The notes beneath the pieces are model-generated. The model was not told the DNA's origin, did no database searches, and saw only the letters and a program-made list of their open reading frames with translations. Positions 48,206-58,900 of a DNA stretch of 64,000 nucleotides are shown here, one piece after another; within the stretch, counting starts at the first letter, position 1; each line of letters begins with the position of its first letter. Origin of the DNA: Paragonimus westermani (lineage: Eukaryota > Platyhelminthes > Trematoda > Plagiorchiida > Troglotrematidae); assembly GCA_008508345.1 (NCBI GenBank), contig QNGE01000849.1, positions 99,044 to 163,043 of the forward strand. The letters run 5' to 3'. The position numbers and the translations under genes were made by a program.

Positions 48206-48477
48206 TCTTCAAGTTGACCATTACTCACATTTTATCGCAGCCTTCGCATTCAGATAGACTTTTCCAGCCAGCCTCTTTCGAAAAGAAGCACTAGACTCGA
48301 GTTTCGCTCTCATTAGAGCTCGTCAGTAGTGCATATCCTTGCCACGGCCGGGATTTGAACTCCGGCCATTTCAATCATGGAGCAACCATGTTAACCACTG
48401 CGCCATTGATCTCACATTAGGCACGACCGAATTATCAAACCTGAACGCTCAACCACTCCCGCTTGTGAGCAATGATC
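48206..48477 (-). mobile_element. Family A hammerhead SINE, copy 3
   Basis: A nearly full-length minus-strand copy. Its 5' end is near GATCATTGCTCACAAGCG (48477-48460). The tRNA-like region follows with GGCGCAGTGGTTAACATGG and B-box-like GAGTTCAAATCCCGG, then an intact hammerhead (48288-48332) and the body ending around GGTCAACTTGAAG, where the 3' tail is lost or truncated. No clear target-site duplication. Confidence 0.85.
48288..48332 (-). ncRNA. Hammerhead ribozyme motif 3
   Basis: On the minus strand: stem I GCACTA (48332-48327) pairs perfectly with TAGTGC (48293-48288); core CTGACGA (48326-48320); stem II GCTCT-AATG-AGAGC (48319-48306); GAAA (48305-48302); palindromic stem III; cleavage C at 48294. 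All invariant bases are present. It differs from motif 2 only at the variable core position 7 (C for U). Confidence 0.87.
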
Positions 48478-48734
48478 AGGTTGCCCGATCGTCTCGAGAG
48501 GAGACACAGTTACTGCCTGTTAACTCCAATCGATAACCCCGTGATTAGGACTCCCGAGACAGGTCGAGATCACAGAACCCATTAAACATGCAAGGCGATA
48601 TTGTTACTCTTTTCATCCATGAAAGCTCCCAGAAGTATGTTATTCAACCGAATCACTGACTTCCGTCGGACGCAAAAGTACCACAACAGTGGGCTAAGAA
48701 AAGGAATACCGATTTTCCAGTGTCTGTTGAGTGG

Positions 48735-49031
48735 TTATTGTATGAACGATACATCCATCATAAGGCATATCGAGAACCCGCCTGTTCTACTTTTATCTGA
48801 CACCCTACGTGTTTCAGAAGCCACAGCATTGTGAGATCTGTCATCATCCTCAATGTGACAGACAGGGATAATATCCTTGTGTTTGCCACAGTGTCGTAGT
48901 GCTTTTTTAAAAATGGGTGTGACTGTTGATAAGCCCCACTCATGAGGTATCAGTTCAGCCTCCCGTATGAAACGGAGGAATATGGTTGGTTCACACCACA
49001 ATCTCCCACTGCCGTCTTTGAAGACGGCCAA
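48735..49031 (-). pseudogene. CR1/Jockey-like reverse transcriptase fragment (fingers domain)
   Basis: Minus-strand ORF contains FLRFIREAELIPHEWGLSTVTPIFKKALRHCGKHKDIIPVCHI in two linked blocks. They match the start of the RT domain (--L-EG-IP--W--S-VTPIFKKG----C-NYRPISL). The frame then drifts away from similarity. Same strand as the palm-domain fragment at 35822-36412, but 12 kb upstream of it in reading direction and on the far side of the inverted pair. Confidence 0.6.
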
Positions 49032-49508
49032 AGAAAGAAAGTTCTAAATTGCGACTTCATTACGATTTAATAGTTTAAACTCCAAAATAACTGTTTTTCA
49101 ATGGAGGATCTTCGGGAATTTCATAACTAAGTACACATTCTTCATCGTCAGCAACCGACTGGGTTGGCACAAAAACTGTTGGATTGTTCCTCCAAATGCT
49201 GAGCCCATTTCTGAAGTTGCCACCATAGTTTGTAAACTAGTGGTCTATCTGTTTCTCATATTGTCTCGGTTACCCCTTGTCGACGGCCAGTTTAACCACG
49301 GATCAGATAAAGCAGTACCTGGCTATTCTCCGCTAAGAATACCGTCATCATCTGATTGATTTCTTCGGAAAAGTAAACCTCACACCTCCCACGCACTCTT
49401 CGTAGGTTCTAGTTTAAGTTGATGACGATGTTTGTGGCATTCGTGGTCATGGGAGCATCGGGTTCATACTTTTCATTGAATCAACAGAAATCTAATTCTG
49501 TCGTATTT
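49032..49508. other. No recognisable gene
   Basis: Short ORFs only; nothing recognised between the RT fragment and the SINE pair. Confidence 0.5.
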
Positions 49509-49750
49509 CAAGGTAAACATCGCTCACAATTGATCGTAGCCCTTGCATTCGGCCAGATTTTCCAGCCAGCCTCTTTCGAAAATAAGCATTTGACTCGAGT
49601 TTCGCTCTCATTAGAGCTCATCAGTAGTGCATATCCTTGCCACGACCGAGATTTGAACTCCGGCCACGCTTTCATGAGGCGACCTTGTCATTGATCGCAC
49701 GCTAGGCACGACCGAATTGATCACAAATGAACGCTCAACCACTTTCGCAT
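49509..49750 (-). mobile_element. Family A SINE, copy 4
   Basis: A minus-strand copy nearly complete at its 5' end (GCGAAAGTGGTTGAGCG near 49747), with a partly deleted tRNA-like region and truncated in the 3' body (GTGAGCGATGTTTACC near 49511). It is head-to-head with copy 5. Confidence 0.82.
49586..49630 (-). ncRNA. Hammerhead motif 4 (core intact, stem I damaged)
   Basis: Core CTGATGA (49624-49618), stem II (49617-49604) and GAAA (49603-49600) are intact. The 3' strand of stem I is AAATGC instead of TAGTGC, giving two mismatches including the pair next to the cleavage site. Probably poorly active. Confidence 0.7.
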
Positions 49751-49795
49751 GCACTGCAGACGAGCTTTATTGAGAGCGAAACTCGAGTCTAGTGC
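49751..49795 (+). ncRNA. Hammerhead motif 5 (core-mutated)
   Basis: Stem II (GCTTT/AGAGC with one wobble), GAAA (49778-49781), palindromic stem III and stem I 3' strand are present, but the core reads CAGACGA: the invariant U4 has become A. Expected to be inactive. Confidence 0.7.
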
Positions 49796-49895
49796 TTCTT
49801 TTCGAAAGAGGCTGGCTGGAACGTCTCTCTGAATGCGAACGCTGCAATCAAATATGAGTGATGTTCAACTTGAAACTAACCAAATCCCCAACTAC
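49751..49895 (+). mobile_element. Family A SINE, copy 5 (5'-truncated)
   Basis: Plus-strand copy that begins at the 5' strand of hammerhead stem I (GCACT) and runs through the body to the tail region CAACTACTAATCACC. The tRNA-like head is absent. It adjoins copy 4 head-to-head. Confidence 0.8.
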
Positions 49896-51169
49896 TAATC
49901 ACCAGTCTCTGGTAGTTGTTGTGTTCCTTCACAATAGACCTCTTTAGAATAAGTAATAACAGCTGCTCAGTGTTCAGTTGGATCACTGCATTGTTTTGAT
50001 ACGGGACCGTCTAACTGTTAATTCTGCTTGATAGGTTTTTCGTATACTCTCGTCAATTAATTTCCAACTTGGTATTTTGTGTCGGCGTTCAGATTACATC
50101 TGTGCAGATGATAAAATAAAATGGACATGGACAACAATATGTTCCAAAAATAAACGACAATCTTTAGTGGAATGATATCATCGATAACCGTTGGCAATGT
50201 GACCGATTAGCGTCAATGACTGGGTTCAACGGAACCTTATCTGCGTGTCACGTTGCCATCGTTTGTGCTGAAATGCGGAATTCGATATGTAGTTTTTCTG
50301 GTGGTAAGTATCTTCTCTTGTTACTTTCAGATAGGACAGTGTAGCTCTCATGCGATTCGAATACTCAACATGTTCGTTTTCCTCCAGATGGGGGACACTG
50401 AGTGGTGTGTTTCTTGCCGAGACAAAGCGCACTGAGAGTGTTGAATAGCTGCTGAAAATGAATGCGTTTTACAGTCTGTTAATTTCGAGTACTGCGTTTC
50501 AACATTAAAGTAAGCACAGTGTCAGTCATAAGTCACCCTATGGAAACCATTGTCAATTACCGATGAGACCACTCTGTTGAAGACTGTCGTGCATTCTGGA
50601 ACAACTATATAGACTGAGATAAGGGTTTTGTGCGCGCTCGTTTGGTTTTTGCCGTTTGCTGGCATTTGAGAAAAGCAAGTGTAGGGAGCACCTATTAACA
50701 GCAAGTTATCCAGTTTGAGTCACATCAGAGAATCTGGGGAATATTGGGAAAAAATCACAGTAGTTGTGAGAACTCGTTGTGAACAAGTATGTTTCGAAGG
50801 AGTTGTGGGTTCGTGACAAAGTTGGAATTCTGTCGCGTCAATAAACCCTTTTACCAAGCGCCGCTCGATTCCACCTGACTTTGACCATGAATATGGCTGT
50901 CGAGAACACCGGGAAGACAAGCTGACTGAAAGCTTGCGAAAAGACGACGAGCGTCACCTGGTCGAACAGTTAAAATGGAAGAAGCAAGCCTTTCCATCTA
51001 GGAACGATAGGAAACTGGATTCCTCTATTCATTGTTGTGCTGGCCATTGAGACAGTGCGGGGTCATATGTTAAAAAGGTTGCTCCCATGTCACCAGACTG
51101 TGGCGTCGACTTCACCATGTGGGTTACCCTGTAGAGGAACACTCCAGCTGGCCTCATCCGGGCCATGTA
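49896..51169. other. No recognisable gene
   Basis: Short ORFs. A 27-base segment at about 50304-50330 begins GTAAGT and ends TTTCAG like a micro-intron, but joining its flanks runs into stops, so I regard it as chance. Confidence 0.5.
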
Positions 51170-52085
51170 GACGGTGGGACTCAAATGTTTAACTGCTCCA
51201 TTCCAGACGGCTCCACCGGTGGACGTGGAAGTGGCCCTAGAGGTTAAGTTTTTGGGGCGTAACAGGGCTGCTGGACAGTGCCTCTCTCATTCTCCTTTCA
51301 AGGATGGTGGACAGAGCTTGACATCTGAACTGAGGAAACTTTCAAAAGAACTGGGAAATTGAGGAGATACCTCGTGATTAGGGCTTGTCGACAACCATTT
51401 CCGTTTTTAGCAAGATGGCCCGAATTCTATGTGACACAGAGGCATTAGTCCAGTGTCTGCTGCGTCCAACTTACTCATTGGCCTTGCATTAAGTTGGCTC
51501 ACTAAGCCTAGGGGAAGTCACTTACGTGAAGAACTGGAAGGATTTCAGTCCTCTCTAGGGTACGTTAATCATATTTTCACCTTGTCAGGGCTCTTGGAGC
51601 ACTTAGACCCTTATAGGCAGCCGACGGTCGTGGACATTTCAGACCAAGAGGCTGCTGTTGGCGGGATTACTAGTAAATTCCTCTTGAACTATCTCCTTTG
51701 CACAGCAGTACCAGATCACTGTGTGTGTCTATGATTGTCGTATGCTCAAATTACAAGCAGGAACAAATGTCTCGGGCGTCAATCACTTCTGGTGATGTTC
51801 TTCAGGTGTGTCCGATCTCGCCTTTTCCGCTCGCTTTTTTATGGACGACACTGGACATTGTTCCTGTGGCGTCCCGTGAGCTTGGTGTTGAACTTTTTCC
51901 TGGTGCTAGGTTGACCAACATGGGATGTGCGGATGACATTGCCTTTCTTCGCCTCTCCCTTGTTGAATGCTTGCAGACCGTGCTGAACAAGTCGAATGAC
52001 CGTGCTGGTTTATGTGGAATGCAATGCGCATCTTTAAAAAAAGCAAATTGCTGACCAAAAACTGGGGCATTCACATTCCAACTTT
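51170..52085 (+). pseudogene. RTE-like reverse transcriptase fragment (decayed)
   Basis: In order on the plus strand, across frameshifts: FKDGGQSLTSELRKL (compare FKDGG--L---L--L); GLVDN and a HRGISPVSAASNL block (compare N-RGISLL--ASKL, about 51440); YVNHIFTLSGLLEHLDPYRQPTVV (compare C-DQIFTLRQ-LEHR--Y--PTVV); ITSGDVLQVCPISPFPLAF (compare TSSGV-QGCPLSPFLF); GARLTNMGCADDIAFL, the catalytic box (YADD changed to CADD); and LNKSNDRAGLCGMQCASLKKANC. This covers most of the RT palm. Stops and frameshifts make it non-functional. The 5' endonuclease and 3' end are not visible. Confidence 0.85.
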
Positions 52086-52154
52086 TTGTTGCACGTTGTT
52101 TATTTCAAACTGTGGGCACACACTTAGATAGTATCATCTCTTCAGTTCCCCATT

Positions 52155-52300
52155 CGTTAAAATTCATCGATGGTGCATACCGATTGCACAACCGAGATTT
52201 GAAATTAGACATTCACCAGTGGAGATCGTGTTGACAGCGGCATCAGTGACATCAGAGCGGTCACCACCGAGCTATCATATCCGAACACACAGGCATCTTT
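52155..52300 (-). mobile_element. Diverged family A SINE, 5' part
   Basis: On the minus strand the tRNA-like region and the GTATGCACCATCGATGA stretch correspond to the family A head and the start of the hammerhead, with the ribozyme destroyed. It is paired with a plus-oriented 3' part 240 bases downstream. Confidence 0.5.
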
Positions 52301-52539
52301 GCATGTGAGTATTGTTTAGGTTTTCTGATCGACTGGAAAGGAGATACAGTAACTGGTTTGTTAAGTCAGATTGAAATATCTGAAGTCAGCAAGCTTATTG
52401 AATTATGTTTTGGTTCAGGAAATGTTGTCGGGGAGGTGATTGATATGAACTGAACGTCACCAACAAGTGATCACGACTTTCTCGTTCACTTAGACTATTC
52501 AATTAGCACTCTGTATAGTGGATGTGCACCACTGAAGAG

Positions 52540-52680
52540 CTCTCATAAGGAGAAACTCGAAATCTAGCGCTTTTCGTAAGGGACCGACTGTAAAGCCTAC
52601 GTGAAAACGGAATCTACGATAAATTGCGAGTGAGATTCAGTTTTTATCAACTAAACCTCATTACTTATCCGAAAATCTAA
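52540..52680 (+). mobile_element. Diverged family A SINE, 3' part
   Basis: The plus strand shows CACTGAAGAGCTCTCATAAGG then GAAACTCGAAATCTAGCGC, a recognisable but broken hammerhead (base before GAAA cannot pair with G10.1), followed by the family body and a tail near ACCTCATTACTTATC. Confidence 0.55.
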
Positions 52681-52685
52681 CCTTT

Positions 52686-55330
52686 CTCTGTCGTTGTCTT
52701 TTGGAACGAACAGTCTGGAACGCCTTTACGAGCAAGTTGTAATACGTTGTGTTATTCCCAATCTGTTTATCAATAACATGTTAAACACGACGCCCAAATT
52801 GTTCAACTTCATTCGTACTAAATTTGGTGTGGATATCTTACAGTCTGGAACGCCGACTTAAACCCTTTTTTCAGAACGAAATGTGTTGAAGAACGTTGGA
52901 TAAACAGACTGAGGATATCTAATTAGTTTTAATACACGTGGCAATATATTTGTTACGCATATAAGCGGCTGATACAAAGAATAGGAGCCTGAAAGGGGAT
53001 GTGTGTAGTGCAATTAGGACGGCGTTGTCGTTTTTGTCGGGTACACCTGGCTTCGGGAGTTGGATGTGATTTATGATTACTTGCTGCCGGCCTTTGAGAA
53101 CTCTGTTAAATGGGCACGTGCATCGTCTGCTGCTTGCTACACACAAACGGACCAGATTTGGTAAAACTGTTGCGTACTGGCTTGTGTGAAACAAGCCTGC
53201 GTGCCCAGGTGTGCATGAACGCATGCGATTCAGGTTCCTCAGTCATCTTCATACAATTCATTATGCTCCCTGTTTCATTTCATTCCACAGTTGATTTTAT
53301 ATCATATCCACACGTTGATTTCTCGATGTCGGTTCAGTGACTTCATATACATTACATCTTATTTCTTGACCGTATTATGAAAAGGATTTTTATTAGCCTA
53401 GTTACAGGCAACCTGACCTGGGGTACTTTTAAGCTGGTTAGTTCAAGCCATGAAACTGTCATTTGTAACCTAACTGCCTAAAACACTCTATTCTTAGCCT
53501 GCTTTTCCCCTCTTTAAGTTTAAGGCATGTGGGTGACTGATCCCATTTCACTGAATTCTGAGGCGTTTGCGACGAAGACTCTGTGCACGTTATTGTGCAC
53601 TTTAAATACAACTCAGAAGCGAAAGAAAACTTACCAGGGTATGTGTCGTAACCTGCACTAAGGTTAATGCATGATCTCAGAAGTGTTGTTTGTATAATCC
53701 GAAGATCTAGATGTCGATAGTATCAATCTTAGCGAAACTGGCATGATAAGTTCAGTGCTACGAAATTGACCCCCAAGTCACCGGTCTAGAAACGATCTCG
53801 CAATGGAATAATTAGGTATGGAGGATTAGCGATGATACTGATGGGAAACGAAGTATTGACTCCCGGCAGCGACCAGTCTCACAATACACTGTATGTATCC
53901 ACTAACACTGCACTTATTCACGACCAAAGGGTCTCATTTTGGAACTTGGGTCTCCTGAGCCTCTAGGTAACTTCTCCCCCAGGTGCTTAAATGCCAATTC
54001 ACTGGCCACCCGCAACCAATGGATCCTGTTGTCTTACAATGTTGTGTGTAAGTTATGTTATTTATCCGCTGATTCGGTGATTTCAAGAATCCCGTATTTA
54101 TCATAGGGGGCCAAGAACTATCACGCACATGTACAACAATGAGAGTATACCTATTAGTTCGTACTTTATCGCTCGTTTGACATCACGCCTGTTCCGAGTG
54201 GAGATATATGTACACATATAAATCCATACGTGACATAGCACAACACGGCACCACCGAAATGGGATAAACATTTCCGCGATTCCATGCTGACTGTAGATCA
54301 GAACTTATCGCTAGGTCCTCAACAAGAAACAGCTTCATTTTGAGTGTGACTCAGGAAACAAAATCATTTCCTCCGAATGAGTTTATGGTGGCTGGTCATG
54401 TATGAGGAACCTAAGTGAGAAACTCCCCTGTTGATTGTCCACACTGACGGGCGTTATCGCTCTGGTAATGTCACATACGCTTTGCAACAGAGACTCTCTA
54501 ACGTTTGCTGAAATAGTCATGGGGGATGAGAGAAAACAGCCACTTGGGTGGGAATCGTCAATATTGTCTCAGAGTAGGAAAAAGAGGGGAATTTTTCACA
54601 AATGAAGGGATGAGCAACATAAACGGTCAAAGATCGGTGTCACTTCTGACTCTCATTTTGGAACCAGTAGAGGACAATCACCGAGATCTGAGGGCTTGTT
54701 GATATTTGTGGTCTAGAACGTTATACGTACCTTTTGAATGTTTACTGCTTTGTACTTCCCGAATGCTGACATGTTTCTGAAACATAACTGACAATATGTG
54801 CGCTATCTTAACCTAGAATGGTCAACGTCACTGGTAGTGAGATACGTGCATCCCAAACATAGTATTGACCTGAAAACAAGTTTTGAATTTTCTTCATCAA
54901 TCCGTCAAAAATACACTTTCATTTTTGTGGACTCATGGCCCCGGAAACTAACGTTTTACACTTTCACTTCAGAACACGCATATAACTGTCCTGTTCAAAG
55001 TCTGTAGGCCAGTTTATTGTAACACTTCCGAATCCAGTGTTTCAGCCTGCTCATTGTGAGATTTCTGAGCTTGCACGACCATGGACTTGTCCCAGCTGAG
55101 GTTGATGAGATTGAGTGACCACATGGGATTGTATTAACCTGGTGCTAATCCCTTAAAGTGGCTGAACTTGACTGACATGCGATGGCACGTTATTGTCTAA
55201 AGTGTGCCGCCGTTTCTGTATGCATCACATTAAAGAACTGACGATCCTTCCAGCGTTAACTTTCCACGAATGCTGTGCCCGAATGCCAGACAGACAATTA
55301 AGAGTCTCTGAGGGTTGACTTCGATGTTGG
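52686..55330. other. No recognisable gene; short foldback
   Basis: A 14-base direct repeat CAGTCTGGAACGCC lies at 52711-52724 and 52841-52854. Sequence near 52760-52795 is loosely complementary to 52880-52916, suggesting an old foldback. The ORF at 53110-53340 is cysteine-rich at its start but unassigned. Confidence 0.45.
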
Positions 55331-55332
55331 CG

Positions 55333-55405
55333 GCAGTCCAGTGGTAACAACGCTGCTTACCACAAATGGTTGCGGGTTCGAATCCCAATTACTACAGCCA
55401 CCCTC
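55333..55405 (+). repeat. tRNA-like SINE head
   Basis: A-box region CAGTCCAGTGGTAACAACGC and a perfect B box GGGTTCGAATCCC about 40 bases downstream. The putative acceptor arms (GGCGGCA versus TACTACA) do not pair, so this is a tRNA-derived repeat, not a tRNA gene. Confidence 0.55.
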
Positions 55406-55854
55406 GTCTACGCTTCATTAATCTCGCAGTATGTTGTCCGCGTACCATGTCGTGTCATATGACACCGAACGTGTTGCAATGTTAAAAACGAAAACAAAAG
55501 TTGAACGATCACTTAAGAAGTCGTTTTTAAGTATACGCACCTTGTGCTCATGACTTTAGCATCACTACTCTTGTTGTTATTAAGACTCAATGAGCAAAGA
55601 TGGTGGCAGTAGTGTTAATTGTACCGACGGTCTGGAACATTTGTTGATTAGACCATCGAGTTTGTGACTCGGATACACTTTATCGGTTAAGTGTAACTCA
55701 ATTTTGTATTTGACTTGTAGTCTGTTTACACCCCGTTAGTGTGTTCAAACTCTTCCAGTCGTAGCCGTTACAAACTAGCAATCAATGCTGGATTATGTCT
55801 ACTTATATAACCATTTATTTATATAACTATAACTGAAGTACATACGAATCCCTC

Positions 55855-55935
55855 ATGGAGCAGGTGGCCGACTGAGTAGGAGCACTGGATAGGAATGCAG
55901 AGGGTAGTCGGTTCGATCCCCGGTTGAAACTACCT
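55855..55935 (+). repeat. tRNA-like SINE head
   Basis: D-arm-like GGTGGCCGACTGAGTAGG, then a B box CGGTTCGATCCCCGG. The spacing resembles a long-variable-arm tRNA, but no acceptor stem closes. It is followed by unrelated sequence. Confidence 0.55.
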
Positions 55936-58900
55936 GTGTGGTGAATCCAACTAAGATGGGAGTGTCTGTTTGAAAGTGAACATCACGAAGTATGACGATT
56001 CAGTTCTGTTTGAGTGCGTAATCGTTGCATGACACAGGAAGTGTATACTGACTGGCTCATAGGCTAAATAACCACTTACACTGATGAATGTTTTGTGTTG
56101 AGAATAACATGTGAACAGTTTCTGCAGACACGGTAATCTGCTGGTGTGACCGACCCTTTCGGGACAACGTAATCAGCTTTGTCAACCATTCATGTCTTTC
56201 TGATATCGTCACACAGTGATGTCTGCAGTGTATTAACTAACTTCTGATTACCAACATCTCACTTGTTTTGTATTCAGCTGGTCTGCAACCATGTCACTTT
56301 CTGTCACGACTATTTGATGATCGAGCTAAGCACAAATCACGGGTACTTATCAGCTACGCCTAATGTGACTAACCGCAGATTTGGCACCTGGTGTCAATCC
56401 AATCAGTTGTACAAGTTGACTATGATCTATAGTTGGTTGCAGCTTCCGCGGTTGAGCAAATTTTCCCGACATCCCACTTTGATAGTAAAATTTAACGGTA
56501 ACTTATTGGTATCGGCGTCCTCTCCAATCACATTCTGGTGGCTACAGGCCCGGTCACCTCGACTGCTAGTGAAGTTTGAGTAGGTTAACAGTATCAGGGC
56601 CATGCGTGGCCTTATGTGACAGTGAATACCGCATGGTGTGTGATCTGGAAATTTGACTAACTTAGATAGGACGCGCTAAATTAGGGTCTCTTTCTGGTTA
56701 GAACACATCCGTAATGTGTAGTAGTGTTGCAACGAGGAATTTTTGTTGTCTAGGCTTGTCGGTTCGCTATTCTCACATCAGATGCAAACGAATAATCACA
56801 TATACATGTGTGACCAATGCTCCTCGAAAAAGCTACAATTCTTCGAAGGAAATAAACGACCTATTATCGCGGATGGAACACTTGACCATGAAATCTACTT
56901 TGTGCAGATCTATCGCACAATTTCATCACGGTGATACATTCAGTGTATAGTGAGCATAGGATTCATGTACCCCAGATCGACACTGAATGGTGATACCACC
57001 GAGTTATTAACAGGCTTCGACACCACCCGTGTAATCACACTCGAATCACGTCGGCGGGCAAGTTGGTTGACGGTATGCGTGTTACAACAACTGACCATCT
57101 GTTGTGACTAAAGTGAATTTGTTTTTGGAAAATGTTAGAATGTGCAGACCGGAGCTATTCAGACGATGTTCAGACGTTGTCGTAGCACACAAAAGCGGAA
57201 GAATGTCGCAATTTTTGTAGCGCCAGTGTGGAGGTGCGTGAATCGGTTAGCGTAGCTCTCAACTATAGTCTGTTCTTCTCGCTAGCTCCATTTTTTGGTG
57301 CATATTCCCAATATCCCGTGACTATCCTCTGTTATTTTCAGTCCGTTTTGATGCTTCTATCAACAGTCTTTCCGGCAGTTGTCAGTGCCTTTGGAATGCC
57401 CGAATCATCACATCGTGATAACCCGTTAGAACTGGTTCATCATAATACTGACCGGTGGTCATTTGTTATAGTACGGATAGTGAAAGCCATGTGTCCTTAC
57501 TTCGTTCCATGTGAGCGGTGCAGAACTTGATTAATATCTCAGTGGCATCGAAACTCAATGCTTGGGAACGCGAATATTGAGTTGTGTACTCAGTACATGC
57601 TGAAGTTGTTACAACGGTTCGACCTCACGAAAAATCTGTTCAGATTACAGATTTCCATCCAGAGTTTCGTCCACAGTACACTTTCTTTCCTGAATTATGG
57701 CATTTCGGTTTTTTTTAGTTTTATGTGCAGGTATTCGGACATGATTAGTCGTGGGTAATTGTGTTTAGGCTGTTACAGTCAAGTTCTTCTTCAGTTCACC
57801 TGGAGTGAAGCTGGTGCTAAACAGGTGGAAAAAATATTAAATCCCTGCCATACTTGATACAGAAGCATAAATGGTTGCTGTTGTCTTACGGATCTGTCCA
57901 TGAGATGAGAACAATGAAGGAATTGAGACAGTCAAAGTCGAAATGAAACTATCATCTTACAAATACTATCAACAACACGAAAATCGAAACATCTGTTTAA
58001 CTATTCGCTGGTGGTTACTGGGACCAACTGTTATTAAAGACTTCTTCTAACATCTGGGATCTTTTCGGAAACTTGTTTGTCTGTATGCCAAACATTAAGA
58101 GCTAACTGAGTTCAGCCTGTGAGCAAAAGGAAATGGCGACAACTAATGAAATTAAATCATATGCCTTACTGTAATCTCGGTGAGCATGACACTTTGACCT
58201 AATGGATATTTGTATAAAATGTCATTTGATCCTTATTCATGGATCATGGTTTCGGTTCTGTGCTGTGCGTGATGCTAACAAAGTCGAACTACCTGTCCAC
58301 CAATTTGTTGGTGGTCTCCGGAACCAAGCATTTACAGAAACCTCGTTTACAACATTGTTGTTTGTAAACAAAACAGTAAAATTCACATCGAACATTTGGA
58401 CTTAGACGGAGGAGTTTCATTAAACGGATCATACTCATTTGATCGAAATAATATAACGAAGCCTCAAGACATTCGGCGAGACAAGTTGGCTGGAATTAAT
58501 CTGAAACCAAACCAATCCTTTCTGGATAAGAGGCATGTAGCTTTGGTGTCAAGATTTATGAAGTTTTTCGTTTGTCTGCATTATTGTCTACTAACATCTT
58601 ACCCATCCGGTTGGTATGAATTGGGTACTGCTAGACCGTTCAGTACAGTTGAGATAACCGTCGTCAGAACCTCAGAAAACAGGTTTGATTAAGAATGGTG
58701 CTACAAGGTGAAACCGAAAGAATGTGATGACTCAGATGGCTGATTTCATTTAACGACAGGTCGTTTGAGAATATGATTACAACTCTAAATCTCCCTTTAT
58801 ATTGGTTTCGACAAGAGGCTTGAACATCCGTGGGCGATGTTCACCCTCCTGCCTACTCAGGTTTAGATAAGCAGTTTGTCAAAATGCACTTAATACTTTG

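Noticed and set aside
50304..50330. 27-base GTAAGT...TTTCAG micro-intron candidate
   Set aside because: Joining the flanks gives an early stop in the best upstream frame, and there is no homology.
55333..55405. Functional tRNA gene
   Set aside because: The B box is perfect, but the acceptor arms do not pair and no clean cloverleaf forms; a tRNA-derived repeat is the better call.
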